Part shown: positions 46,998 to 56,113 of the stretch, piece by piece
How positions within the stretch are numbered: position 1 is the stretch's first letter
How the letters are laid out: each line of letters opens with the position of its first letter
Notes under the pieces: model-generated
What the model saw: the letters and a program-made list of their open reading frames with translations, nothing else
What the model was told of the DNA's origin: nothing
Databases searched by the model: none
Translations under genes and position numbers: made by a program
Origin: Vesta saturnalis
Taxonomy: Eukaryota; Arthropoda; Insecta; Coleoptera; Lampyridae
NCBI GenBank assembly: GCA_036346205.1
Contig: JARFJB010000091.1
Span: forward strand, 2,671,501 to 2,735,500
Length of the DNA stretch: 64,000 nucleotides
Direction of reading: 5' to 3'

Positions 46998-47201
46998 ATG
47001 TTAAACAAAATTGCCTTTAGGTCCCAGGATGACAAGCGGTATCAAGTACGTGATACATGTACAACGTTAGCGTGGGGGCATTGTAGAATTCCGGAATTGG
47101 AGAATGTGGATCCATTGAGTCAGCTACTAGAGGTTGCTAAGCAAATGCAGTTGTATGAGTTACAGGGTGAAAAAAATAGTTTGGATACTGACACTTGCTA
47201 G

Positions 47202-47405
47202 ATTTAGATATATATAGTTTCTCCATACTGAAACTACTATTAATACTATGAGTACTTCATGAAGTACCTTTTTTTGTAGATTTTGTTAATAGTATGTACT
47301 AATTCTTTATTGAGAGATTATATATGATGTACAAACATTCTGTGATATATAGAGAAATAAATAGTGAATATTTAATAGTTTTTTTATTAAAAAAATGTAT
47401 AAGTT
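47202..47405. terminator. Shared 3' region between convergent genes
   Basis: About 200 bp between the polymerase stop (+) and the stop of the 147-aa ORF (-). AT-rich, with an aataaa at 47357 (+). Polyadenylation of both convergent transcripts is likely here (inference). Confidence 0.4.
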
Positions 47406-47849
47406 TTATTGCATTACATACGTATCATACAGATAATACACATTAGACAAAGCGCAGTAACAGGATGATTGACTATGATAGTAACAAACTGGTTCCAAAG
47501 CAGGAAGAGCGGGATGTTCATCAATTTCTATAACGGACTGAGACACAAATTTGCGGATGTAATCTGCTTTCTCTCTACCCTTGACGTAGATTGAATCTGT
47601 TGGTTGAATTAATCGTTCGATAATTCTTCGAAAGTGATGTGGTGGAGTACATCCTTCTTCCCATTTTATACAGTGTTGGTTATGCATTAACCAAGTAGCT
47701 GAACGGCGACTCTCTGCATCCAATGTGTGCCACGGGTACGGTGATTTAAAGACGTAGTGAGCTACTTTTTTTCCATTATAAAGTGCGAGTTCTTTCGGTA
47801 TAAAAATTTTTAAAATTTTAAACCCTTGTACATCCACCATAATCAGCAT
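47406..47849 (-). CDS. Conserved Polinton ORF, 147 aa, function unknown
   Basis: Intact frame with ATG at 47849, 4 nt after the major capsid stop, so probably co-transcribed in the virion block. It shows features I associate with a conserved ORF of arthropod Polintons: a start with VQGFKILKIF and KELALYNGK, HYVFKSPYPWHTLDAESRR, a central WLMHNQHCIKWEEG, then IYVKGREKADYIRKF and a C-terminal Cys/His cluster (CYYHSQSSCYCALSNVYYL). The conserved aromatic, Cys and His residues suggest a folded, possibly metal-binding protein. Its role in replication or assembly is not known to me. Confidence 0.7.
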   Translation of the reverse strand: MLIMVDVQGFKILKIFIPKELALYNGKKVAHYVFKSPYPWHTLDAESRRSATWLMHNQHCIKWEEGCTPPHHFRRIIERLIQPTDSIYVKGREKADYIRKFVSQSVIEIDEHPALPALEPVCYYHSQSSCYCALSNVYYLYDTYVMQ

Positions 47850-47853
47850 TGCA

Positions 47854-49052
47854 TTACAATTGTCGTACTGCTTTGGTTAACGCGTTGTATGTAACTAAAC
47901 GATCGTGGAGTATAACACAGTATGCTGTCGTATTGGCAGCTATGTTTGCCGCTGTTTCAAACTCTACACGAAGAACTACTGCTTTCGAGTGCAATACTTC
48001 TTTTTGATTTGAGCAGTCGACCACCATCAGTGGTGCAGCCGTCGTAAATTGAATAGGTGTGAGTAATGGTTGTCCATCTCTTTGATAATATGACATTTGG
48101 AATTTAGCAAACATTTCATACAGCGTGGCAAAGCAATTGTTATCATAATTAACATTTAAATTATCATACGGGTAACGGTCGGTGTTGAGGAATACCCGAA
48201 TATTCTTTAGTGCACATTTATCGAATTTACTCGCATCGTGCATAACATTATTTTCTCGTCCAGTTTGAAACCCTATAATAATGTATCTCGGTGTTTCAAT
48301 ACTAGTCGATGTTTTGATTGCCCATGTATGCTTATCTGTTGTTGGTATAGCGGGATATATGTGTGTTTCCCAACTTCTAAATGCTAGTGGAGTATTCACA
48401 TTTTTATCAATGTATTTCGTTAACGCTAATTCCTCCGCTAATGCTGGAACGATGTGTGGAACTTTCCAATAAATCTTATCTATGTTAACTTTTAATGCTT
48501 CGTCCACAGTTGAAATTACTGCATCGGTATCAATATTACTACGAATTAATACAAGTTCTTGTCTAATGTTCAAAATCACTTTATGATAATCTTCAGCAAA
48601 GCCAAGCAGCATTCGCAAAGGTATACAGACATTAAAATACCCTTGCTCATTTGTTAGTGTGCTGTTTGATGTAGGAAACCAACCGGCATTTTGATGGCGG
48701 GCAAGATCATTGGGTGTCAATGATACTAATCCTTTCATTGTCGACGTTAACCCCACCTTAGTTACGGAATCTACCACTATTCCATTCATCTCATATCTAA
48801 TTTCACTGAATAAAATGCGATACCATTATTAACGAACCTTGCGGTATTGGAGACAGTGCCATCCTGTCGCAATAATCTTCCCTCTACATAAACATAACTT
48901 TCTGATGGTAGAGTGCACATGTCTTCCTGAATGGGTATCCTGATTTCATCATTGTTTCCAAATCTCGTAGTATATGGTTGATGGGTGTGCAGTTCGGAAT
49001 TGACTATAGCATTATCAACAACAACTTTTTCATTAACGTTTAATACACTCAT
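47854..49052 (-). pseudogene. Major capsid protein (double jelly-roll), frameshifted
   Basis: Main structural protein of the predicted icosahedral virion. The N-terminal 88 codons start at ATG 49052 (MSVLNVNEKVVVDNAIVNSE; includes the typical ARFVNNGIAF). A single-base frameshift at about 48805-48820 then moves the frame to the remaining 311 codons (SVTKVGLTSTMKGLVSL, YFNVCIPLRMLLGFAEDYHK, WKVPHI, ending at TAA 47854). Together ~395 residues, the size and order expected of arthropod Polinton capsid proteins. The ATG overlaps the stop of the 53-aa ORF (ATGA). The strand and position within the virion block agree with the call. Confidence 0.85.
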
Positions 49053-49210
49053 TGTAGTACTGTAAACCCGAGACTCTCCAAGAATGCTTTGTTCTGCGCT
49101 GTCAACGCTTTGGTCGCTGAACGCTTACTGACTGTACCCTTTCCACAGTTCACTCTTTTATAGTTTGTTTTGCACTGGTTACATGCACATGTATTATACC
49201 GCGTCACCAT
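49049..49210 (-). CDS. 53-aa Cys-rich ORF between the capsid genes
   Basis: ATG at 49210, TGA at 49049. Its start overlaps the stop of the minor capsid frame (ATGGTGA) and its stop overlaps the major capsid start (ATGA), an arrangement typical of tightly packed viral genes. It has four Cys (8, 10, 13, 22) in CACNQC and VNCGKG, a basic middle (SKRSATKAL) and an amphipathic end (NKAFLESLGFTVLQ). Too small for family assignment; a small zinc-binding or virion-associated peptide is plausible. The frame is intact although both neighbours are broken. Confidence 0.6.
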   Translation of the reverse strand: MVTRYNTCACNQCKTNYKRVNCGKGTVSKRSATKALTAQNKAFLESLGFTVLQ

Positions 49211-49888
49211 GTTTTCTTTAAATGTAGTCCTATCGTTATGACTTCTCTGTTAAAATTGACGAGATCTCCGTCTTGGTCTACTATTTTAAGTGTTATTGTT
49301 GAAATGGTAGATGTATTTATAGGTAAGTAGATAACATGTTGAGGTGATTCGATTATTTTATATCCCGCTGGTACACTGGGAAAGAATTGATGAATTATTG
49401 TGATGACTCACCATTTTAAAACTACCATTTGTTATGTTGCACTCGATAATTAATGAGTTAATTTTGATGATGTTAATAGGGTTCTCAGAGGTGTACACTT
49501 TTTTAGCTTGGTAAACAGTAGTTTTATTAAAGCCTAGCATAGGCCCTATCGAATGGACCACATTGAAACTAATGTTATGGGTTGCTTTCATGGTTGCTTT
49601 CATAGTATTATTATTTGCTCGTAAATCAATATACCCCTTATCGTCTTTCACTGAGTCATTAATATATTTATTCACATCTGCGATTTCGTATGTTCCTGGC
49701 GGTATTGTAATTTTCTCTCTTCCAAATATGAGCATGTTGTTCTTTGAAGTAACGTTTTGTATAGTATTGAACGATTCAAAACTAGTTAACCCCATTACAT
49801 ATTCCGACTCATTATCAAGAAAAATCGGTGGATTAAATGTGGCTTGCAGGATACAGCTTTTACCGGTGAAGGTAAATGTGTACGACAT
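49204..49888 (-). pseudogene. Minor capsid (penton-type) protein, frameshifted
   Basis: Expected to form the virion vertices. Start is ATG 49888 (MSYTFTFTGKSCILQATF), with FLDNESEYVMGLTSFESFNT, LIFGREKITIPPGTYEI, the IDLRANNNTMK segment and a PINIIKINSLIIECNI block. A single-base frameshift near 49410-49420 diverts the frame. The proper continuation lies in another frame and runs to TGA 49204, containing FPSVPAGYKIIESPQHVIY and TLKIVDQDGDLVNF. About 227 residues in all. Order and motifs match the Polinton minor capsid protein; the C-terminal VDQDG motif is characteristic. Confidence 0.85.
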
Positions 49889-49914
49889 CACGATCACGTA
49901 ACAACTACTGACAA

Positions 49915-50335
49915 TCAGAACGAGTAGTCGTATAAAAATCGTAAGACTAGATGACCACAGTTGTATGTATTGAACTCTTGAACCTTAGTAAAGTTATAAT
50001 CAATTGTGTTTCTGCTACCATCACTTTTAAAATAGTGGACTAATTCGAAGGGTGGTTTAACATGTCCTATACTATCAAAATATGTTATATGTCTATTACG
50101 CTTAATATATGCTGTCCAGTGTGTTCCCTGATTAGCTTGGTTATCCAGATTCACGATACCACATTCATTCCTATGGATTCGTGTAGGTAGCTTATCTCGC
50201 ATATATATCCCTCTAAAGTAGGGAATCTTTAATTGCTCAACAAATTTTGATAGCTCAACATTACTTAAGGCGTGGCGTGGTAGCTTCAGTGGGAGTTTTT
50301 TGAATACGGTTGTAAATATATGCCCAAACCTCGTT
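49915..50335 (-). CDS. Adenain-like cysteine protease (maturation protease)
   Basis: Processes virion proteins. The ATG at 50202 gives 95 residues with the Ulp1/adenain order: His28 in GTHWTAY, Asp43 in YFDSIG, Gln75 in KVQEFNTYNCG and the nucleophile Cys82. The same frame is open a further ~44 codons upstream (to ~50335: ALSNVELSKFVEQLKIPYF, FRGIYMRDKLP), and these match the usual N-terminus of the family, so the true start is probably upstream. No ATG remains there: it was lost or lies in a preceding exon. That stretch overlaps the tail of the PLA2 protein in another frame. All catalytic residues are present; whether it is expressed is uncertain. Confidence 0.8.
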
Positions 50336-51104
50336 TATATGGTTTTAGATATAAACCTTTTCCAACGGTTGCTGCTTCCATTGCTTGATTGTGTCGTTTG
50401 GTTTCTTCTAACGTTTTTGTCGCAGCTTTTGCGTCGGTAACCGCTTTTGCAACTGCAGCTGCACCGCCACCTAACGAACCTAAGGCTCCTAATGCTGCAA
50501 ATAGGGGAATAAGAGTATGAACCCCCTCGTTTTGGTATAGGTAATATTCTGCTCTTGGGTGACATGATTTTTTTGTGTTTTAGAACGCTTAAGGCTTGCT
50601 GTATTGTAGATCTTAAAGATGATCGAAGTTTACCACCAACACGACGTCGCGCTAGAAGTACCGCTTTGTTAAATGAAATTGGTTTGGGAGTACGCTTTGT
50701 TCTTCGTGATTTGCTTCCCATTCTATTGCCTGTCCGTGATCTTCCACCCATCCCCATTTTCGGTTTTCCTTTCATTATTCCAGCTATAGTTAATGCAGCA
50801 GCCCTTTCTCCAAATGTAGCGTTTGAGGAACGAAATCTATTCCAAGCTTTTTGTTGCAAAGTTTTATCGGCAATGTGTCGTTGACTTAAATCGTTTGACT
50901 GGGAGTATGCAATATCGTGCTCTTTACAGGCTTCGTCCAATTCATTAATACCTTTGTCGCCGCGAGCTAGTCGTTTTTTAAACGGGTACCCGGTCCGCAG
51001 TATCTATACCCAGGTATATGCAACTCCACGGGTAATTTATTTATTAAGGTATTAATTAATCCTGAACCCCTTTTCTTCTTATTACACCGAGAAGTATACT
51101 TCAT
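50286..51104 (-). pseudogene. PLA2-domain minor virion protein, two frameshifts
   Basis: Begins at ATG 51104 (MKYTSRCNKKKRGSGL). The calcium-loop region YCGPGT (~51000) and the catalytic helix DEACKEHDIAY (50937-50905; His-Asp pair) are those of secreted phospholipase A2, as in parvovirus VP1 and some adintoviruses, where the enzyme helps breach endosomes. A frameshift near 50985 separates the two. The middle is Arg/Lys/Gly-rich (50770-50600; GMGGRSRTGNRMGSKSRRTK), a nucleic-acid-binding stretch. A second frameshift in a G-run near 50522-50527 leads to the conserved tail in another frame: an Ala/Gly/Leu-rich hydrophobic segment (LFAALGALGSLGGGAAAV) and GLYLKPYKRGLGIYLQPY, ending TGA 50286. 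Adenovirus pX/pVI-like virion role is inferred. Confidence 0.8.
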
Positions 51105-51177
51105 ACCAGACTGGCTGTCACTCCACTACTAAACTACTTTCATTGTATGACACGTATATATATTAGTACCATACAAT
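51105..51177. promoter_or_regulatory. Divergent promoter region of virion block and ATPase
   Basis: About 75 bp between the minus-strand virion block and the plus-strand ATPase, containing tatatatatta (51156-51165), a TATA-like element. Divergent transcription from here is inferred from gene layout. Confidence 0.4.
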
Positions 51178-51881
51178 TTGTGGTTTAGTACCATACGCTT
51201 CATTCCGCAAGACACAGAATTACCTATTAAAAATTATGACATAGCTGATAACAAGGAACTTTACTCTAAACATAGCGGTCTACTGAAAGGAGGATGTAAA
51301 CGAGGTATAATCGTTGGTCCATCTGGGTGCGGAAAAACAAATGTTATGATTACCTTGTTAAAACATCCAAATGGTTTACGTTTTGAAAATGTATATATTT
51401 ATTGCAAATCATTATATCAACCTAAATACCAGTACCTACGAAATTTACTGACACCCATAAAAGAAGTCGGGTATTTCGAATACAGTGATAATAGTGATGT
51501 TATATCCCTAGTGATTCCCGTAAAAATTCAATAATGATTTTCGATGATGTAGCGTGTCATAAGCAAAATGAAATAAGAGATCATTTCTGTTTTGGCAGAC
51601 ATCGAAATAATGATTGTTTCTATCTGTGTCAAACGTATTCTTCAATTCCAAAACAGCTTATACGTGATAATGCTAATTTACTTATTCTTTTTCAACAAGA
51701 TCACACTAATCTTAAGCATGTGTATGATGATCACGTTAATGTCGATATGTCCTTTGATAGGTTTAAAGATTTATGTTTTTGTTGCTGGCAAGACAAATTC
51801 GGTTTTCTTGTTATTGATAAAGAAAGCGATGTTAATACAGGTCGGTACCGTAAGAGATTTGACTGTTTTATAGCATTATAA
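51178..51881 (+). pseudogene. FtsK/HerA-type DNA-packaging ATPase, frameshifted
   Basis: Motor for loading the genome into the capsid. The first frame (51178-51534) contains Walker A GPSGCGKT at residues 47-54 after KHSGLLKGGCKRGIIV. A single-base frameshift near 51507 moves the frame to the second ORF (51534-51881), which starts with Walker B MIFDDVAC and continues with FGRHRNNDCFYLCQTYSSIP (sensor-type region) and ends CFIAL. There is no in-frame ATG before Walker A; the frame begins at a TTG, so the start codon was lost or lies upstream. Combined size ~235 residues, usual for Polinton ATPases. Confidence 0.85.
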
Positions 51882-51914
51882 ATATGGTAGCAGTACTGAA
51901 CATATGCAGTCGTA

Positions 51915-52982
51915 ATGAAGGAGCGCTTAGTACAAGACATTTTGCGTGCTCGCAAGAGCGTGCAACAAAAATATGCTACTTTGAAAGAAGATACCGCTCT
52001 TACAGAACGTGCAATAGAAGCACACTTTAAACCTATCACACAACCCTTACAGCAATTGATTACTAAGAAAGATGGCTCTCTCATCAAAGCTGAACCCCTT
52101 ACGCCAGAAGCTGTCAAAAATGAAGCCATTGCACAAAAAACTGAAGTTTTTTTACATCACACACCTAAAACAGCTGGATTACGGAAGGCTCCACGCACTC
52201 TTGTTCCCGCAACCATTGCGCAACCTTCGCAGGAAACTGTAATTGCTGATACCACTAACGATGATGATGTGGAAATTTCTACTTTACAACAATTGAAATC
52301 AGAACTGTTAGCTGCTGGATCTCAACCCGCCTTTGAAGATTATCTAAATCAATACCAAGGATTAGCTAAGTACTACGTTGAAGGTATATTTAGAGATACA
52401 GAAGACGAGTATGACTTAACATATGGCGTACATTTCATTCCGGAAGAAGAGAAATTTTTTATTGGTGATGCTGAATTAGACTTTATTGGTGAAAACCTTC
52501 GTATCACTCTTCCCGATGGATTCTCCCTAGACTATGAAGGAACACCGGGATTATATGAACTACTTTTAAAAAAATTCCTACGGGTACAAAAGAGTGACCT
52601 ACAGCAATACAATGACATATTGCGTCGTACTAATGCTGCCCGACGTAATTATAACTCGACAGACCAAATCCGTGGAAACAATAGTAAAAAATATGTGGAA
52701 ATCATTAAACCATTACTTCAACCTAGAAAACGATCAGCTACATCATCTATTGCCCCTCCAACCACAAGATCTCGAACAACTTCTATCTCCAAAAGAGGTG
52801 GTGGCATGCAACTATTGCGATACAATAACAAAGCTATTGAATTTGTACCGTGGAATAACCCGAATAAGTTAGTAGATTGGCTACGGGAATTATTAGGATC
52901 AATTTCGACAGGAAATACTAGCAATCACAACGAAGTAGTGTATATAATTGATGAACTACGTGAAGCAAAAGTAATACAGTAA
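51915..52982 (+). CDS. Conserved Polinton protein, 355 aa, function unknown
   Basis: Intact from ATG 51915 to TAA 52980-52982. The N-terminus is coiled-coil-like (ILRARKSVQQKYATLKEDTA), followed by a Thr/Pro-rich linker (~80-125). The conserved core (~150-290) contains LTYGVHFIPEEEKFFIGD, LRITLPDGFSLDYEGTPGLY, ELLLKKF and DILRRTNAARRNYN, then YVEIIKPLL. The C-terminal part has a basic/Gly patch (SISKRGGGMQLLRYNNK) and a short domain with WLRELLGSISTGN. This core recurs next to ATPase and integrase in arthropod Polintons, to my knowledge without an assigned function. Its position in the ATPase-integrase block suggests a packaging or virion role. Confidence 0.75.
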   Translation: MKERLVQDILRARKSVQQKYATLKEDTALTERAIEAHFKPITQPLQQLITKKDGSLIKAEPLTPEAVKNEAIAQKTEVFLHHTPKTAGLRKAPRTLVPATIAQPSQETVIADTTNDDDVEISTLQQLKSELLAAGSQPAFEDYLNQYQGLAKYYVEGIFRDTEDEYDLTYGVHFIPEEEKFFIGDAELDFIGENLRITLPDGFSLDYEGTPGLYELLLKKFLRVQKSDLQQYNDILRRTNAARRNYNSTDQIRGNNSKKYVEIIKPLLQPRKRSATSSIAPPTTRSRTTSISKRGGGMQLLRYNNKAIEFVPWNNPNKLVDWLRELLGSISTGNTSNHNEVVYIIDELREAKVIQ

Positions 52983-53071
52983 CAGCTCTTGTTATAAACC
53001 TATTACTATATCCTTTTCATTTCATTGTTACACCGACTACCACTAAAGGCAGTACTACATGTCCATCAGTT

Positions 53072-53475
53072 ATGGCAATAGATAAATTTGGCAGACATCT
53101 TCATCAACAAATGACAGTGGATAAATTTGGAAAACATCGCATCGCAGTGATGCTACGAAGCAAAGTGATATATATTACGAAACTTATTTTACCTTGCAAG
53201 GTGTCTTGCAACAGACAACAGTAGATATTCCATTGGGTACCAATGGTAGATATTTCTTTCCTACAGAGGGAAAAATATTGCATTGTAAGTGGTTACCTCG
53301 AGATATTCATCTTCGAGTGGATACTGTAATATATACGGCACCGCTGTTTCTAAATAATAAAACTATTCGTAAGGCAGGTGTGATTCAACCTATAATTCCA
53401 AAAGATATCAATTTCGACAAAGAACAATTATTCATCCTAGAGATTCTACTACAATCCAAAGTAAAAAATGAGTAA
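53072..53475 (+). pseudogene. DKFGRH-type conserved Polinton protein, frameshifted
   Basis: Starts at ATG 53072 with MAIDKFGRHLHQQMTVDKFG; DKFG(R/K)H occurs twice within 15 residues. A frameshift near 53160-53165 separates this from the main part (open to 53475), which contains VLQQTTVDIPLGTNGRYFF and LRVDTVIYTAPLFLN, ending QSKVKNE. The last bases overlap the integrase ATG (aaaATGAGTAA), consistent with coupled genes. The function is unknown; the family accompanies integrase in related elements as far as I recall. Confidence 0.6.
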
Positions 53476-54403
53476 ATCCGATGTTGTTGAAGAACTGCAC
53501 AAACCAGCAAGGAGAAATTTTCCGCGACGTTGTGTAGTACTAAAAGGTTTAAATGATCTCTTTCAAGCTGATTTAGTGGAAATGATACCTTATGCTCATG
53601 TGAATAAAGGATTTCGATATATTTTAGTAATAATTAATGCCTTCTCTAAATATGTCTGGGCTTTCCCCATCAAACGCAAGAATGGTAAACTAGTTGCGGA
53701 GGTAATGGATAAACTGCTATCTGGATTGCAAAAGATGCCTACGCATATACAAACTGATATGGGAACGGAGTTTTATAATGCAGAATTTAAAAAAGTAATG
53801 AAAAAATTCAATATCAATCATTACAGTAGTTATTCCACCTTGAAAAGTAGCATAGTCGAACGTGTCAATCGTACCCTTAAAGCAATAATGTGGAAAACAT
53901 TCAGCATGCAAGGATCATATAAGTGGCTATCACTCTTGCCTCAAATTGTTACCGATTATAATTCAAGAAAGCGTAGAACAACCGGGTATAAACCGGTAGA
54001 TGTAACGGAAAAGAATGCTGCAGATATTTTGCAACATTTAAAATGTCAGAAAGTTCTTGACCGTAAAACACCTAAATTTAAAGTGGGGGAACATGTACGC
54101 ATTAGCAAACATAGGAGTATATTCTCTAAGGGGTACACACCTAATTGGAGTTACGAAGTCTTTCGAATATCAACAGTTAAACGTTCAAGCCCACTCACCT
54201 ACACATTACGTGATAGTCGAGATGAAGAGATTCAAGGTCGGTTCTATGAGCCCGAACTACAAAGTGTTAAACATCCAGACATTCATCTAGTTGAACGTGT
54301 CATCCGACGTCAAGGGAATAAAGCTCTCGTTAAGTGGTTGGGTTTTGATACTTCTCACAACTCCTGGATTTATACCAAAGACATTGTGTTATACGCTAAT
54401 TAA
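53468..54403 (+). CDS. int: Retrovirus-like integrase with C-terminal chromodomain
   Basis: Inserts the element into chromosomes. Intact, 311 aa, ATG 53468. The RNase-H-fold catalytic triad is Asp35 (QADLVEM), Asp97 (QTDMGTEF) and Glu131 (IVERVNR), with 33 residues between the last two. TDYNSRKRRTTGYKP follows, then an SH3-like/C-terminal segment (FKVGEHVRISK, FSKGYTPNWSYEVF) and a chromodomain-like end (VERVIRRQGNKALVKWLGF, with HNSWIY). No zinc-binding HHCC domain is seen at the N-terminus. The 6-bp target duplication is its expected product. It is one of the few hallmark genes without a break. The chromodomain may guide insertion to particular chromatin (inference). Confidence 0.92.
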   Translation: MSKSDVVEELHKPARRNFPRRCVVLKGLNDLFQADLVEMIPYAHVNKGFRYILVIINAFSKYVWAFPIKRKNGKLVAEVMDKLLSGLQKMPTHIQTDMGTEFYNAEFKKVMKKFNINHYSSYSTLKSSIVERVNRTLKAIMWKTFSMQGSYKWLSLLPQIVTDYNSRKRRTTGYKPVDVTEKNAADILQHLKCQKVLDRKTPKFKVGEHVRISKHRSIFSKGYTPNWSYEVFRISTVKRSSPLTYTLRDSRDEEIQGRFYEPELQSVKHPDIHLVERVIRRQGNKALVKWLGFDTSHNSWIYTKDIVLYAN

Positions 54404-54501
54404 CCTTAATTATATATACTGTAATATTAATATGCAATAAACAGATCTTTTTTTACTTTTTTTATTAATACTATCCTATACATATACATCACTACATACT
54501 A
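54404..54501. terminator. 3' region of the integrase transcript
   Basis: AT-rich; aataaa at 54436 followed by a T-run. It is shared with the convergent minus-strand ORF ending at 54502. Confidence 0.4.
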
Positions 54502-55066
54502 CTAAAGCGTCTGACAAACACATTCACGATGCTGTTTTTCGAGAATTGGTGAAATTATATTACTACAGTCATCTGTTCTTTTTTTAAATCGTGCAGAATC
54601 TCTAGCTATTTGTTCCCATTCTCCTTTTCGCGCATGTCTGTGCGCCAACTCCCATGCTACTATGTAGTGAACTACGTTTTTGGACTCATTAATGCGCACC
54701 TTCTTCACTGGGTGAGTCGTCATCTGATGGCTCAAAATTAGGTAAGTATCTTTCTATTTCGTGTATAAATTGCTCCAATGCTATTTCTTTAAGGTCTTCT
54801 ATTAATCGCTTTATACAACAAATACACTCTATATCACCTACATGCGATGTTAAGTATTTTTCACAAAGGCGTATTCCTCCCCCATACTTATTAACTAGAT
54901 TATTTAAATAGTCATCACTAAATCTACCCATTCCATACACTTTTTCATGATCAGCATCGAATTCTAATGATTGTAACTGGCATATTAGTCTTTGGACTGC
55001 ACTAACACAATCTACAGCTTTAGGCCACGACTCCGCACTATAACACATCCACATATTGACTAACAT
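54502..55066 (-). CDS. Unknown Polinton ORF pair, possibly one frameshifted gene
   Basis: The first frame (55066-54689, ATG 55066) encodes 125 residues: MLVNMWMCYSAESWPKAVDC, a Leu-rich helical middle (VQRLICQLQSLEFDADHEK), CICCIKRLIEDLKE and a very acidic end (EPSDDDSPSEEG). The second (54735-54502, 77 residues; likely start MTTHPVKKVRIN) overlaps it by ~45 bp in another frame and is basic (HRHARKGEWEQIARDSARFK) with a Cys-containing end. Either two overlapping small genes or one gene split by a frameshift. HYIVAWELAHRHARKGEWEQ loosely recalls part of the 147-aa ORF at 47.8 kb (HYVFKSPYPWHTLDAESRR...). No domain recognised. Confidence 0.4.
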
Positions 55067-55163
55067 CTAATACTATCCCCTATTGACTACAAGCGCGTTA
55101 TCCCCCCCTTTCAGGTATAGGTTTGGCAAGATCCATATCCATATATAGTTTCTCCTTGGCAAA

Positions 55164-55829
55164 TTATTCCATTTCCAGAAGGCAGGCTATGTTGACCTCA
55201 AATACATCATGCAATGGACGTATAACTTGGTGAATGTTACATTCAGGAATTGCCGCTGCCGACTTTATTAGGTTTTTATAAAACTCTGGAAAGTTCACAG
55301 TATCTGCCAACTCCAATCGGTAATATATTATCTTCAAAAGCTTCTATAACTGTTCTATAGACTCCCATCCTAAATAGACATCAACTTCTTCACTATCACA
55401 GAGACGTATAATTTTTTTCTTGTTAATATTTACGTACGAGACAGTCTTCGATCCCAGTTTGGTAGGTAGCCATGTTCCTTCAGGACTGTAGAAATAATTA
55501 GTAATTACCCCTTGATTATCCATAAGTATACGCCATTCCTGCTTGTCAAACACCACTCCACCACTCTTCGATCCACCGAGTTTTACGACTGGCTCAAATC
55601 CAAATTTGGGTGATAGACCGACACTAACAAACTTTGTTTTACTTTTATTTAAGAAATAATACACATTATTAAGCAAAATATCACAATATTTACTTGAACT
55701 TATAGCACCGATAATCTTCGCCTTTTCTATGGCTTGACGTAATATGTTATCCATTATATACGATACTGGCTTTACATACATTCCCTCTCTTTTATATATG
55801 ACACTCTCCCCTCTATGTACACTCCTCAA
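55164..55829 (-). pseudogene. Unknown Polinton gene with in-frame stop
   Basis: Open from 55829; the likely start is ATG 55829 (MRSVHRGESV) or the internal MYVKPVSYI. 161 codons run to a TAG at 55344, but the same frame continues another 59 codons to TAA at 55164 with protein-like composition (LADTVNFPEFYKNLIKSAAA, IHQVIRPLHDVF). The TAG is therefore probably a nonsense mutation in a ~220-residue gene. The body contains KPKFGFEPVVKLGG-like and FDKQEWRILMDN segments and two Val/Tyr/Ile-rich strands (KTVSYVNINKKKIIRL). Not recognised; possibly all-beta. Confidence 0.45.
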
Positions 55830-56113
55830 GGCTACTTACTTGACCTTCACATTACACCACACATTGCTTTAGCGGTCTTGTCGGTTACACCTTTTCAAGG
55901 ATTTCTTTTCGTTCAAGGCTGTTACTCATTTTGTTTTTTTTTTCCCACCTTGTATTCACCACTACTTCAAGGATTCCTAGGCATACTTAATTCCAAGATT
56001 GTTCCACTTTGCCACAACAAGTTCACTGCACAAGGTTACATACCCCCACTCAGTATTACTCGTCTACTTAAAGGGAGGGGGTTTTACATATACCATAGTT
56101 ACCGATCTTTACT
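55830..56113. other. Intergenic region between divergent Polinton genes
   Basis: Holds short repeated words (ttcaagga, caaggct, ttcaaggattcc) and pyrimidine tracts. Probably the divergent promoter region for the minus-strand gene at 55829 and the Cys-rich gene at 56114. The long + frame through it (55815-56210) looks like chance. Confidence 0.35.

Larger units (their letters stand above)
43284..47201 (+). pseudogene. polB: Protein-primed family B DNA polymerase, inactivated
   Basis: Replicates the element by protein priming. ATG at 43284 starts an N-terminal C2H2 finger (MFQCDCMKKFSRKDSLLRHK) and a second Cys/His cluster near 43670. A frameshift lies near 43950 and stops follow at 44010-44035. 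A 50-nt intron (44098-44147, GTAAGT...TAG) restores a conserved frame. Then come a C2H2 finger (44668), exonuclease motif YADFEAL (44855), the polinton-type insertion RDHCHVTGKYRGAAH (45203), HNLSGYD (45299) and LKSDVLLLADVFENF (45789). Polymerase motif A (DATNLYGW, 46084) is intact. A frameshift follows near 46315, then motif B region MNNGVFGKTMENV (46522). A deletion near 46705 removes the segment with motif C, and a (TA)n tract interrupts the C-terminus at 46949-46992. The enzyme must be dead. Confidence 0.9.
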
